Numbered from the stretch's first letter, positions 12,301 through 27,668 are shown. The stretch: 64,000 bases of DNA from Oasisia sp. SBJ-2009 (GCA_964017155.1 OZ024861.1:28061145-28125144), one strand, 5' to 3'. Numbers and translations are program-made. Notes: generated from the letters alone by a model not told the origin.

Positions 12301-15300
12301 AGTAATCATAATTGTGATCACTTTATTCTAGATTTTAATAATTATTTACGACAATTTCCTTGATCTAATTATATTCATGCCCAACAGTCAGTATAGTTAA
12401 ATTTTTAATTGGGTTCAGCTTTAACAATTTTAGACATTTTCATTATTGAAACTTGAGCATAAATAATTATTAATATTAATTTTTGGCAAAAATATTACCA
12501 GGATCTTGGCAATAGTTTATTTGGGAAAAAGTGACTTATCTGTAATTGAGCTGTGCGTTATCAATTATAATTATCACCAATACATCTAGTCAAACATATC
12601 TAGCAGTTCCCTGCATCTAGGTAAAGTACTTTTCTTTACCCATCATATGTATGCACATTTCTTGTTAACCTCAGATTATGAACCCCGATCTTTCAAGGTT
12701 TTATACTAGTGTGTACAATAATCGCTAGATGTCACTAGTTTTTCGAAGTAACTCCATCAAATTATATGTAGGCATAGGATATGCCAACAGTTTGACACCA
12801 ATTAAGTTTACATATGTGGATCGAGACTAACGGTACTTTCTAGCAAAATCAACAATAGATCATAGATGTTTCCCTATTCGTGGTATCAGTGGTCATGAGC
12901 AAGAACTGCACTTGTTTTGTTACTACCCCGGTATGTCCAATAATTGAGATAAAAATGTGAAAAACAGCAGCGATGTTGACAGCCATGATTGACATCGGCA
13001 ATACTTCTGTATGCTCTGAACTGCTAAATAATTGTGCATTAGACACAAAATAAAAATGATTTTCATGTTCCTTGTTGGCCATCTTGTTTCTTTACTAGAT
13101 CTTTGACATAAAATGATATTCTGATAATTTTCAATATTTTTGTACTAAAATGACAGTAATTTTGATGCCTCAGCATAGGCACATTTATTCTGATTCATAC
13201 TATTTGTGATGGCAATGACATTGTTATATGTACTATTTCAATGCTGATTTGAAAAAGACAGGACAAAATTCCTAAGTGATCCAATTGATTTATGAATGTA
13301 ATTTTTGTGTTATGCATAGAAGATACCTTATGTCATATAATGATATAATAACTGATAAGATAATTGTTCATAATTGTGAAGGAATCATAAAGCAGTATTT
13401 ATTGTTTGGCATCTTGGATTTTTGACATATGTAAATTATATACTAATTAGTTTCAATTAGTCATGATTTGTACACCAATAGAAAAATAGGGATAATTCCT
13501 TTTTGGTTCAGAGAATGTATACTTTTATATAATTATGATGATTTTTTTAAAGACAATTGTTCATTATGTGAACCCATGTCTAGTCATAGTGTTGAGGCTT
13601 CCAGAAACTCAGGGCTTCAGTCAGGTTAAGGCCTGAGTGATTCTCAACTTACTGATGTGGTTTGCCACATGATCTTTTTCAGGAAGCTTTTCTGGTGGTC
13701 AGAGAATCACTGTGAGTGGAACTGGTCTCTATGAAGATGTCAACGTCACTGTATGTGACGAGGCTTGCGCTGTCAGCAGCAGCCCTGACACATCGTCACT
13801 TGTGTGTGACACACCTGCACATTCAGGTATATATCATGACAGTTGAAATATTGATCAGAGAGACACTTCTTTGTTGAAACGTTGTTGTGGTTGGTGGTGT
13901 TGGTGTTGGTGTTGGTGTTGGTGTTGGTGTTGGTGTTGGTGTTGGTGTTGGTGTTGGAGTTGATGTTGGAGTTGGAGTTGGAGTTGGTGTTGGAGTTGGT
14001 GTTGGAGTTGGTGTTGGTGTTGGTGTTGGAGTTGGTGTTGGTGCTGGAGTTGGTGTTGGTGTTGGAGTTGGTGTTGATTTTGGAGTTGGTGTTGGTGTTG
14101 GAGTTGGTGTTGGTGCTGGAGTTGGTGTTGGTGTTGGTGTTGGTGTTGGTGTTGGAGTTGGTGTTGGAGTTGGAGTTGGTGTTGGAGTTGGTGTTGGAGT
14201 TGGTGTTGGTGTTGGAGTTGGTGTTGGAGTTGGTGTTTGGTGTTGGTGTTGGTGTTTGTTGTTGGAGTTGTTGTTGCAGTGGGAGAATTCGGCTGTGAAT
14301 TTGTGAAAGTATTTTTGCTGTGATTGAAAAAATGCTAAAAAAATTATCATCTAGATTGCTGTGTTGCTTTATGAATTGTTTTAGAGTATCTTAAGTTGCT
14401 GTGTATTTAATTAATGCCCTTCTGGAGCAAAACCCCTCATATTTTGGAGGTGTTGTTATATATAATTAATTAGGTCGTTGTTCTTTTATTCTGTAAATGT
14501 AATGTGACCATCATGGGATTTACTTACGTTGAGGAATTATATACCAGTAGATTATGTGACTTGTCTAGCAAGAGGGTCTGCCAATAACAAACCTTCAGAA
14601 TTTGCCAAACAATTTCTTTATAATAAAAATGAGCATAAGGTTCATGTAGTAAGATGTTTTGTCACCTTTGTAATATATTTTACATATCAAAACATTTTAG
14701 ATCAGCATTTGATGGAAGTCATATATAATATGTAATTATGCAGTTGTGACATGCTAACATAGTGACAGTCATTCACTTGTGATCCTGCATTTAAGATTGT
14801 CACTGGTCACGATCACTGGCATTGGTGAAAACAGCTGGGTGTATATGTTTTCATATAGTCACATGGTGATAAATTAAATACATTATGCACTGACTTCGTT
14901 GATTTCAGTGTCTGCTACATAAATGAAACATATTTGGACTTAGTGAACCAACATACACCAATATTTGGTCATGTATAATGAAGGTTATCCCACTGTACGT
15001 GTTTCTTGTTCCAGGGACAGGCACACAGGCTTGTGATGTGGTTGTCACATACGGAACCCTCGCCCCCATCACCCTTACTGGTGCTGGTGGCTACACCTAC
15101 AGTGAGGCGAAGACACCAACTGTAACATCGGTGACACCAAAGGTCGGAGTGACATCTGGTGGAGACAGTCTGACCATCATGGGAACAGACTTCGGGTGAG
15201 TGTCAGAGGTTTTCATAAGAAAAAGAAAAATCTCCCCCATTAGTAGTTTCATATAAATATCTTAATGTATCATAGGAATCTTGAAGGAATATCTGTTTTG

Positions 15301-18300
15301 AGTAGTTTAAATTATATTGGGAAGTTCATACAGAGGTCAAAATTTGTGAATGAAGTTGGCAAAATTTGTATTTAACTATAAAAGTTCTTGAAGTTTTCAA
15401 TGAAAGCATCCAGTTTAATGTTGAACTGATAGTGATGTGGACTCCACTCTGTTTGGCCATGGAATTAACAATATATTGTCCATATTTTGTGTTGTCATCA
15501 GACTGAGTGTTTTGATGTTATATCAACTAATAAGTTGATATGTTCGATTCTTACAGTAAATGTAAAGAAATCACATAACAGTTGTTGGTGTTGGTATTGG
15601 TGTTGGTGTTGGTGTTGGTGTTGGTGTTGGTGTTGGTGTTGGTGTTGGTGTTCTCTTCTCTCTCCCTTCAGTTCAGTTGTGAGGTTGGCCTTGATATTTG
15701 TCCTTAGTATTCACTGTAGTTGCACTGCTGACAACAACTCAACCTTTATTTCAGCACGGACACGACCGCCATCTCTGTCATCATAGATGGCGCCACATGT
15801 GTTGTCTCAACAGTCAGTGATACTTCGATTGAGTGTACAACTGGGAAGCATCTGACCAGTCTACAGGCCCTGGTTGATGTGTTTGTTGCCAGCAGTGGCA
15901 AGGCTAAGAATGTAAGTGGGACTTGTGGAAATGTGCACACAGAAGAGTCAAAGTAACATCTCAATATGTCAGTCCCTCATTCTGAGCAGCAAACAACATA
16001 ACATTTGCAATGCAGATTTGTCAAAGTTTCTGCCGTAATAAAATAATTATTTATGAAGAAATAATATTAATGACTTCTTATGCGCCAATATCCTCGAAGA
16101 TCAAGCTCAGTGGTGCAACAAAACGAATGGATTAAGCAATTTCGTAATCGTAAACAATGCACGAGTCATTGACGGAAGGATGAAGGTGTTGGGAAGCTAA
16201 CAAGGATAGGCAGCGTTAACCAGATAGGTTTTTATACCATGAGTTGACTGTATGAGAAAGAAATCTTCAAGTATTGGTTGGAATAGAACATAAATGTTTG
16301 CCTACATTCATTAGTAAACATGTTTGTTTTAATAAATGTTACCAACTTTGACTGTTATTTGTAAGTGTTCTGTCTTGTTAAATATGCTGCTTGGCAGCCT
16401 CAGACAAAACTGAGTTGAACGTTAATTACTGTGATGGCAGGAAGCAGCCAAGTTTGAATACCTTGACGTCTGGTCATCTAAAGACACTTGGGGTGGACTG
16501 GACCCACCTGAGGAGGGGTCACTTGTGGTCATTCCTGCTGGAAAAACTGTCATGTTAGATGTTGACACACCTGTCCTGAAGATGCTGCTCATACAAGGTA
16601 GAGGCTCTGTGAATGTGCAGTGTTGGAAGTAGAAAACCTGTTCTCACTCTGTGTGTCCCTTAAACCAAGTTAAGAAGCTATATAGGAAGATTATTTATTC
16701 TCAGTCTATGGAGTATTATGAGAAGAAATTGTTTGTTTAAAATTAAATTAATAATAACTCATTAACCACAAAATGGCCAAATATTTTTATAGACTACAAT
16801 GATATGAAAAGATGCAAATTGGACTTGACCTTGTCACAACTGAAACCAGAAAGCAGTTAATCTAGTTGTGCTATGTGTGTACATGACACGTCAAGTGATG
16901 TTGTTCTTTTGTTTTCAGGTGGTAAAGTTCTGTTTGATGAGAAGGATATTGAACTGAAGACAGAGAACATCCTAATAGTAGGAGGGGGCATTCTACAGGT
17001 AAAGACAACAGTCAGTGTCTAGTAGCGAGGTGATATGTGAATAGGGCAAGGCTGAACAGACAGCAATACAGATCATTTGTTTTCATATATTGACAAACTG
17101 ATTATGAGCTTTGTTAAGGAAACTTAGAATAAGTATTTCTAATTACGTACAGTTTCCTTTGATGAACTGCTACGTAGAAATGAAGCAAGTTGAAATGTTA
17201 TGAACTCCAGCACATGCAAACATTATTTCCCATTATGCATCAGTTGTGACCTAAGCAACCACAAGATGGTATTTAAAGTGACATTCTCAGTATTGTTACT
17301 GTTGATGCTCTGACAGCATTCCTCTGTTTACAGGTTGGCACTGAGGAGGAACCTTTCCAGCACAAAGGAATCATCACCATGTATGGACAAGTACGTTCAA
17401 AGGAACTGCCTGTGTATGGTGCCAAGACACTTGCTGTTCGCCACGGAACACTAGAACTGCATGGTAGGCATGGTAACATGGTCCACTTAGAGTTCTAACA
17501 AACCACTGTGACCTACATGAAACTTGATTTTCATTTTGACACGTTAGTGACAATTTGTGCTATGTATTGTCTATAAGAACATCCACATTTCTCAACTAAC
17601 CTCTCTAGTTTCCTTATTGAACATGCCAAATTATGTACCTTGTGAACCATATTAGGCTTTCATGGCTTCTTTCAGTAAACAATAATGTGCTTTTGCAAAA
17701 TGAGATTGTAGATCTCTATTTTCTTATTAATTCAAGTACACAATTGTTCTGATAAGTGACTCATGACATGCTTGTCCTTAGAATTTGAGTGCATTGAGAA
17801 TCAGTTTCCATCAGATGACGAAAACCAGTTGCCTCGTGACTTTTAAAAGACTATTGAAAACTCACCTATTCCGTGCTGTGTATGAAGTGGAGACATCTGT
17901 CAGTTTATTTAATTTGTATTTTCTTTTACCTATTTATTATCTTGTACATGTTTTACATCAATTTTTATTTTACAAAATGTCATACTCATTATTTTATTAT
18001 CAATATACCATTTATTTCAATAATTATCTTTAGCTAACTTATTTATTTTATTATTTATTACTATTACTATTTTATATATATTTTATGTATTTTATTTACC
18101 TTAACAAACTTATTATTATAATTCTACGACACATGTATACTTACTCGTATACAGCGCCTCCGAATGGATATTTCTAGATTTATGGCGCTTTATAAATGTT
18201 CTTCTTATTATTATTATCATAACAACCATACACTAGTTAGAGTAATAGTGTATCTCAAGATGTATTCGTGACAAAAAACAACTGAAGCCAATGTGTCTGT

Positions 18301-21300
18301 GTGATGACAGGTATACCAACACCTGTCACCTGGACAGTGTTAGCGGACACAGTAGCACCTGGAGCCACACAGATCAAACTCCAGATCCCAGTCACCTGGT
18401 CAGTTGGTGATGAGATCGTCATTGCCTCGACTGGTGGACATATAAGCCAGAAGGAGAACGAAAAATGCACCATCGCATCTGTATCTAGTGACCAGATGAC
18501 CTTGACATTGACCAAGCCACTTGAGTATGACCATCTTGGTGAGACACAGACCTTTGAGGGGGGCATCACCTTGGAGACCAGGGCAGAGGTCGGACTGCTC
18601 ACACACAATGTGGTTGTGCGAGGTTCTAATCTGAAGGACTGGAATGACAAGATCGAGGCCTGTCCAGATGGCTTTGATCCGGGTAAGTTGCAATATACTC
18701 CGTAGTCTTACTAACAAATATGGATAATATCAGTATAACTTAATTGTAAATATTTGCATGTATAATATTTGTTTGCTTCTACATACCAAACATTGCATGT
18801 AACATGCACAGCATATGTGGCTGAAATCATCCAAAATTATATCACATAATGCGGAGACCAACTACATTTCTTGTGAGCAGTTTCATTGGCTGAGCTTCTA
18901 TTGAGAGTATGGCAAAGGGTTCAGCCAGTGCCGCTGCTTGGTATTGATGTAATCAGCAGCAGTGATTCCTGGCATGCAAGGATGTAGAGTAATTTCATTT
19001 GCTGTGATTAAAACTAGTTTATCTAGTCAAACTAGTTGGTACTCTCAGAGACTCATTATAAACTATCGCAAGTCAGTAAGTTTAAACAATAATGACAGTA
19101 TTGCTGTATGTTTGTGTAATGATGTAAATAAAATTCAGAATCATCTGTCAGTAAACTACTTATTTCTTGTAGGTGAGTTTGCGACCCACACATGCTTCCA
19201 GGGTCGCTTTGGAGAGGAGATTGGTAGTGACCAGTTCGGGTCACAGATTATGTTCCACCAGCAGGAGTTGAATGCAGGGGAAGTGGTTGGCCACATTGAA
19301 CACATTGAGATCACATACGCAGGACAAGCGTTCCGTCTCGGTCGCTACCCCATCCATTTCCACATCAACGGGGACATGAATGGATCGTATGTGCGAGGCT
19401 GTGGAATACATCACACATTTAACCGAGCCGTCAACATTCACCATACAGACAACATCTTGGTTGAGAACAATGTCGTGTATGATGTGATGGGTGGTGCCCT
19501 CTTCCTTGAAGACTGCATTGAAGTTGGCAACATCTTCCAGTACAACCTTGCCATATTTGTGCGCTCGAGCTCAAGTCTGCTCAATGATGACATCACACCA
19601 GCTGGGTTCTGGATCACGCACCCAGACAACATCGTTCGACACAACCACGTTGCAGGAGGCACACACTTTGGCTTCTGGTATCGCATGCTGGAACACCCCC
19701 AGGGTCCGTCCTATACCCCTGACATCTGCCCACAGAATGTCCCTCTCGGAGAGTTCTACAACAACACAGTGCACTCTGTAGGCTGGTATGGCTTGTGGGT
19801 GTTTGAGTATTACACCCCAAAGGTTGGGGGTAAGTGTGGCGCTACTGTCCCAGCCCCAGCCGTCTTCAGGAATCTGACAACCTGGAACAGTTTCCGTGGT
19901 GCTGAGTGGGTCGAGGCGTATCCCATGCAGTTCGAAGGGTTTGTACTGGCGAACAACTTCATGGCAGGCACAGAGCACTACTTTAACAGGGGCTCTGCCC
20001 CACAGTACACAGAGGATGGAGCTACGGTGAAAGACACTGTTATTATTGGTCACCTCAACTCGGCAAATCACCCGCCATGCACGAAGCGTGGCATAGTGCT
20101 GCCACTTGAAGATGGACTTCTCCTCAATGGAATCACATTTGTGAACTTTGATGGGGAGAAAAATGGAGACCATACATGTTCGGGCATTGGAACAGTGAAG
20201 ATTGTCTGCATATGTCAAGTCTTGTGTGCCGGGTTCAACTACAAGTTCAAGAACATCAAATGGATCAACTCCAACAAGAAAGCCTACTGGGAATGGGAGC
20301 ATCAGGCAGAACTTGAGGACTTGGACGGCACTCTCACTGGCCATGGTGCCGGTGCACGTGCCATGTCAAAGAGCAATCTCTTCCCTTCCCAGTGCTTTGA
20401 TGATGAGGAGTGGAGTCCCAACTTTGGAGGAATGATCTGCCCTGGTGGTGATAAGTCTGTTGATGTTATCCGCATGAGCTTCAATGAGGCAAAGCCTGCC
20501 TCGTTGATGTTCAAGGACTTACGGGTTCAGAACGAGTACGGCACAAGCATCACAAAGTTCCGAGCAAAGGGCAACACGTTTCCATCTGGCTGGATGCTGC
20601 TGCTGGTGTCTAAACTACCTCACAACATCACCTTCATCAACATGGAGCACATCACCAACATCTCATATCCTGGAGGATTCTATGGGCTCGAGGTAGGCAT
20701 GTTATATCCAGACAGGCTACAGAAGTAGGTGTGTTTCATTAGGATTGTAGAACTGGTGGACAACAGTTGTGTGCTGATTTCTTCGGTTCCTGCTTCCAAT
20801 TGGGACATATCCCTTAATTCACTGTAAGATAAAAAGGAGTATATGTGAGAAATGGTCTGTGAACTATTGTCGATATGGCTGAATTCTTTCTTGATAGTTC
20901 ATTAGTTTCCAAGTCACATCTGAACATTAGCTAGCATCTGCAAATAAATGGCTTTTTACAAATACAGTGGTGTTAGCACAATTGTGGCAGTGGTCTTAGC
21001 ACAAATGTGTATTGTGTGATGCAATGTTTGTGTTTGTTGTCACAGGATGGAGCACATGTTATTGTACAACATCCAGTTGTGCAAGACATATACGACCAGT
21101 TTGTTGTGGAGAAGAATCTTGATCCATCAAGAAACTACTCCCAGACAGAACCCTTGACATATGAAAACAGCCTTAATGGTGACACGTACTTCACAAATGA
21201 AACAAAAGTGCTCACTTACATGAGTAAGTAGTGTAACTATATTGGTTCTAGTTGCTCTGGTCTTCTCATGTGTATTGTGTATATTCAAAACTGCAAAGGT

Positions 21301-24300
21301 GTTTTTGGAACCATTCTCTAACTGTATTTATACTAAGTTGTTCCAAACTAGTTCATTCAGGCTAAGTAACTTGAGTGGTCTTTGACAAGTCATAATCAAG
21401 ATGGAAATATGTTTGAATATAATTGCAAATGCTTAAGAGCCTATTTCAATGTTTTCATTTAGTCATTTATACCAGGTATTATTTTTTGTTAGGTTATTTT
21501 TATTAAAATATTACCTCACAATTAAGGTCACCATAAAATAGATTGAAGTTTGTTCCACAAACACTAAATTATACAGGAAATCAGTTCTGCAAATAGGGTC
21601 ACCTCACTAGTGAGGTGACATGCCCAGTGCCAAGGGTGAGGTTCCATTGACTGTTACAGGTCACAGACAGTTCCGCTTCAGGTAGAGTGGATGTGGCGTC
21701 TTAATAATTTTACGTTTGTGGCTCTGTGTGTTTTTCACTTACTTGTTTGTAGGATGTTGTGTTCTGACCAGATCATATAACTGTTGATGTTGTTGTATCT
21801 GCTGTTCAGTCTCGGACAAGCCAACAATCAACGGTGTCCGTCGGAACCGCCCAATCGTCTTGAAAGCCGTCAAGTGCTTCTACCGTGGCTGTGTGCGCCC
21901 TGAGGTGCCAGACAGCCCTCCTGTCGCAACTAAACGACCGGATGATGCCAAGATGTGGTCAGACCCTGCTACATGGGAGAATGGTCTACCAACTGATGAC
22001 ACAGATGTTACAATCAAAGGTAAGCTGTCATTTCTTAGTTACAATGGTTTATTGACCAATCTAACAATTAAAAGGCAGAACTTGTGTAAGTAATATGAAA
22101 TAGAAGAAAACGCTGCAGACTGCATAAATCATAAGATCCCACCCACCCCTTTCTTTGTGAAGATTATCTGAGACTACCGTGAAAACCTTATGGCTGTTAC
22201 CCCTTCTATTTTCCCAAAAACAGATCCTACTTTTACTTTAGCTAATATTTTGAAAGTGGTTATCGCAGCTACACAGTTTTCAAGTATAAACTTTTGCCAT
22301 CTTCGGAAAGAGTTTGCATTTGTGTTTAATGAGAGTTTGTTTCCCATAATGTTTTAATTGGACCTGAGATGGGAAAAGACGTCTGACGAGGGGGGGCCTG
22401 AACAGCCATGAATCAATGATCTTCGCAGAAGGGGGGAGCATAAAAGGAATTTACAAGGGAAGCAGAGGGGACAAGAAATGTGGCATAGCACCCACCCCGC
22501 AATGGATCAAAGGGAAGTGGGAGAAACATTAAACACTAATTCTGGCAACAATCAATGAGATCACACTCATTCAAATACTAAGATAGTGCAACTTTTGGCC
22601 ACAAATATCAAGTAGGTGACTCATCAGCATCATTTTGAAGACACATGGCCTAGTAGGTAGATAATGGCACCAACTATACCCAAGTTCATTTAGAACTAAG
22701 CTTAATACAGGAAGACATATTTGCTTTGTTTCGTAATTTATAGTGTTGGTTTTACTAATCAGTTCCTGTGTTTGCCAACAGAGGGAGACTGGGTGGTGGC
22801 GGACATGGTACTTCCCAAGATGAAGAAGTTGATCATTTACGGCACACTTGAGATTGATGATCAGAAGGACCCAGCCACAGGACTTGTTCGTGAGTTTGTC
22901 CTTGAAGCCACCTACGTCTACATCCGCGGGGGACGGCTCCTGGCAGGGTGGGAGGATTCTCCCTTCACTGGGAAGCTCGACATTCTCCTCAATGGCAACC
23001 ATCGTACTCTCAACTACCCCAGGGAGGATGGGCCTGTCATTGGCTCCAAAGTGATCGGTAGGTTGCATAACTGCATTTGCCCTTCGAACAAAATTTATCA
23101 ATTGTATAAATAAATCGGCTCCAAATTGATTTATGTTTTATGGAGTTGTATTGGGATTTAAATTGTTGTGGTTCTGGAGTTAGATCAACTTCAAAGTGGT
23201 TGGTAAATTAATTTGTTCAGTAAACTACAGCTATGTCTTCTACAGCTATGTGTTTGTTCAATGTATAGACTTCCTACACATCACACTCACATAACTGTAT
23301 GCCAAGTAACACTTCGAAAAGACTGATTCTACCAAATGGAAAACTATCTGAAAATGTATAATGTCATATATGACTCAATCAATTTCTGGTCAAAGTATGT
23401 AACCTGAAGTGTCTGTTCGGTAAATAAAAGACAGGGCATTATGAAGAGATCATAGGAAATGCTTTACAGATTGTTTTATTAATAACATATTTCATTTTAT
23501 GCCTACACAAGTAGAACCAGAGAGCACTGAGTAGAAGGGTAGAGTAGATGGTATAGAAAAGTAGTTAGTGGTGTAGTTAAGGATGATTAGTGGTAGAAAC
23601 TGAAAGATTCTCTGCTGACTGTGTAGTGTACTGTCATGACAACAATTAGCTTCAACTCATGAGAGATGGAAACATTCCATACATAGCTAGCTGAACAGTA
23701 TTTGTGTATTCCTAGCCCATGTGCCATGTGAAGCGAAGGTTAAAGACTCATATCCCCCCATTCAGTTATTTTCAATATTAACATCTGTTGAATATTATAC
23801 TATATAGATTTAACAACATTTAGCAAGATTGCCACCCAGATAATCAACTCTAGATGGCAGGTGGACAAGGAAGCCATTTGGCTTATCGATAGTCCATCCA
23901 TCTATCTAAATGTACCCTGCCCTTCTTAGGTATATGTCGATTTTATTTTTAAACATGTTAACACTACTAGCACCTACACAATCAGCTGATAATCTGTTCC
24001 ATTCATTTACTGTTCTTTGTGAAAAGGAAAATTTTGTAATATCTAGTCTACACTTTTTCTTTGCTAATGTAAATCCATGTGCTCTAGTCCTTCTCTCTTC
24101 CTTACCCGAGAAAAACATATTTCTGTCAATATTTTCATACCCATTCAATATTTTAAACACTTCTATCTGATCTCCTCTCAATCTCCTGAGCAAGAGTTCA
24201 ATGTGTATTTCTGTGCACATTACAGCTGTCTTCGGGGGCCTTGACCTGTTTGGGGCACCTCGCACCATCACCTGGACCCACCTGGCGAGAACAGCCGACA

Positions 24301-27300
24301 GTGGATCAAACACAATCACCTTGGAGACAGCAGTTGACTGGAACGTAGGTGATGAGATCGTCATGACAACGACTAGCTTCAACCCATGGGAGACGGAAAC
24401 ATTCAAGATTGCGTCAGTGTCGGGAGACATGAAGACTCTCACTCTGAATGCCAGTCTACAGTACAAGCATCTCTGTAAGTTGGGGAACACACTGCTGACT
24501 GGGAAAAAGATATGTGAAAACAAACTAACTAGGTAGCAATGTCCTGGAAAATGGGGTTTGATGTATAATTAATTGTTCACATTCTGGTTTTTAACAATGT
24601 GTTTAATGATTTACTTTGTTACGTGATATATAGCTCATGGAGATTTTCAATATTATAATGCCTCAACTTTCTCTTTTCTACCTCAGAATTCAACTATGTC
24701 AATAATGTTTTTCTTAGTGTATTAATGTTTATTGTTGTAGTATATTTACCAGAAATCTGAAATAACATGAAATAATGTTTAAATACAAAATGATCAGTCT
24801 TATATATGTCACAGAATCTAGTATAAGGTGTTGGTTATCAACAAAACAATTTGAAATTTCTGCAAAGTGGGGCATATACTTAGTGAGAGTTTACCAAGAA
24901 AACAGGTAAAATTTTGCATAAAAGACAATACATGTCAACTATTTCTTGAGTGGGTAACCTTGTAGTGTAAGCTAACACAACATCAGGGCAGTCTGACCAG
25001 TACCAGTTTCCACATGCAGCCTTTGCGGAGAGTGTGGGAGGCCTGTCGTATGAGATCAAGGCCGAAGTAGGACTTCTCTCTCGAAATATCCGCATCATTG
25101 GGGCCGACTACAGTGACATGTTCTCTGAGTCTTTTGGGGCTCGTGTGATTGTTGGAATGCAGACTGAAATTGATGAGAATGGAGAACCTAAACCCCATGT
25201 AGGTAAGTATCACAGTTTGATTTTCAAAATAAGAGGTTGCAGTAATTCGAGTAAAGGGGTTTGCAAATATGGCGAAAAAGCTGGCTCGTGTGGAGAGGTG
25301 GCTCATAGGGGAAGTGGCTCCTGTGGAGAGGTGGCTGTTTCACAGAGGATTGCTGGATCTAGTACACTGCTGTGTCACAATCAAAACTATGAACATCATC
25401 TCTGTCAATCGCTGTCAAGCTTTGCCACAATTTGTAAATAAATAATGTGGACATATTATGTTACATGTGTGCATGTAATGATACTTTACACACTGACCTT
25501 TACAACACAGTTCTTACTTGAACAATTTCGCCTAATATATTTGTCATAAAGTAATACACCCGAGGAGAGCATTTCAACAAAATAAAATCACAGGGTGTCC
25601 AAATGTTTTATATATTTGGCATCCATTTTAAAGGCAACATGACACAGTGGATAGGTTCATTGCTCCATTTACTTCGGTTGATGTTGCATGTGTTGTATTG
25701 CATAAACATATGCAGCCATAAATGCATGCATGCAAGTATGAAACATGTTTATATGTTGATGCTGACTACACCTACAATTTTTGTCTTGATCTCTCCATCA
25801 GGATATGCACGACTCTCAAACGTTGAGTTCTTACACAGTGGGCAGGAGGGCTTTGTTTCAAGCTTCGATGCCCGATACTCTGTGACATTCTTCGATATTG
25901 GCAAGATCAGCATCACCCGCCCATCCTATGTGACAAAGTGTGCATTCCATAATGGATTCTCTCCGTCTTTTGGCGTGGTTGGAACACATGATCTGGAACT
26001 TGTCAACAACGTCATCCATCACACTGTTGGTCCTGGTGAGGAATATGTTATAAAAGCGTGTGTATATGTGGGTGGGTGTGGGTGGGTGGGTGTATGTGGG
26101 TGTGTGTTTGAAAATATAATTTAAAATATACCATGGCTCCGTAGTCATCTAATCATGGTCACATATCCTGTAAAAGTTATGTGTTTATGTTTAGTTCAAG
26201 TGTTTCAGTCCCCTTTAAGACCCTCTATCAAAAGAAATGTACTCAGACAAAACCACAAATATTCCGCTCTGCCCTGCCCTGCCCTGCCCTGCCCTGCCCT
26301 GCCCTGCCCTGCCCTGCCCTGCCCTGCCCTGCCCTGCCCTGCCCTGCCCTGCCCTGCCCTGCCCTGCCCTGCCCTGCCCTGCTCTGCTTGAATTGTTTAG
26401 TAACTTTGTGCAGAAGGAATTCCTGTATTGAATACAGTTAGCATTGCAATAATTATGTAAATTTGTATTAAACGTTATATTAAGTTCAGTTAATGATATA
26501 TGTATTATTGATTATTTTGAAGTCAGATGCATACAAAACATTTTGATTTTGACTGAATTTAAGTGATACATGTCAGCGCCAGGAAACATGTCTTGTAAGT
26601 GGTGGAAAGGTGAAAAAGCAACAACAGTTGTATAGCGTTATAGGATGGAATTTATTGGTTTGACCCAAAACTTCCTGGAATGTGGGGAATGTCTGTCTTA
26701 ATCAACAAATGTTTTTTCAGCCATAGTCGTGGTCGGAAACAACAACACACTGCGTGATAACCTCGTGACACTGTCTGTGTTCCCCGGCTCGTACCAGGAC
26801 CGATTTGAAGAACATACACTAGACTGGATGGCCAGCATCGAGATCCAGAATGCAACAAACACAAGCCTTGTTGGCAATGTGGTTGCCGGGTCAGAACGCG
26901 CCGCCTACAGGCTTAATGGTGAATCATGCACTGAGGGCGAAGCAACTTGGGCGAACAACACAGCTCACTCTACGGTTATGGGGCTGACGATGTGGCAGCC
27001 AGACTGCTTGAAACTTGAGCTGTGTTCTCGCTTCAATGGATTCTATGTGTACAAGTCATTCAGCTATGGCTTCTACTCAAACGGCATATGCAGTGTTATC
27101 ATTGAGAACTCAAAGTTTGTGGACAATGGCATGTCCATCTTCCCCTACATCAAGGAGCCACCTGCGCAGGAGCACGCATTCAAACGCAAGTTTCTCAAGG
27201 TCTATGACAGTTTATTTGTGGGTGCCAGTGCTTCATATGACTGCGAAACTGATGTCATGAAGAAATCAGAACATAAAAACATCATTCTGTCACAGACAGC

Positions 27301-27593
27301 TATATCATGGGCCTACAGTAAGACTGTGGGGCGTGTTGCCCTTGGCTGGCCCATGTTTGCATCTGGAGACAACCTCGCACCGATACTGCCCCTCAATAAT
27401 CCTCACGAGCCACCAGCCCTGTACGGACACATCACTTTCCAAGGTAATATGTTTGTATGACACATTCAGCATTCTAACATGTGTGCATCTGCAAATAATA
27501 ATGTCGACTAAACAAATAAAAACGAATTGATGCTGTGTATTTGAAAAGCAGAAATATTTAATTATTGTCAGCTATGATATATATATATATATA

Positions 27594-27668
<75 letters not shown>

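Noticed and set aside
13823..14350. Pro/Thr-repeat protein on the minus strand and Val/Gly or Val/Leu ORFs on the plus strand
   Set aside because: Products of the GGTGTT hexanucleotide array in an intron of the fibrocystin-L-like gene.
18962..19172. Upstream extension of the large beta-helix exon
   Set aside because: The acceptor tcttgtag at 19172 joins exon 18682 in phase; the sequence before it is AT-rich intron translation.
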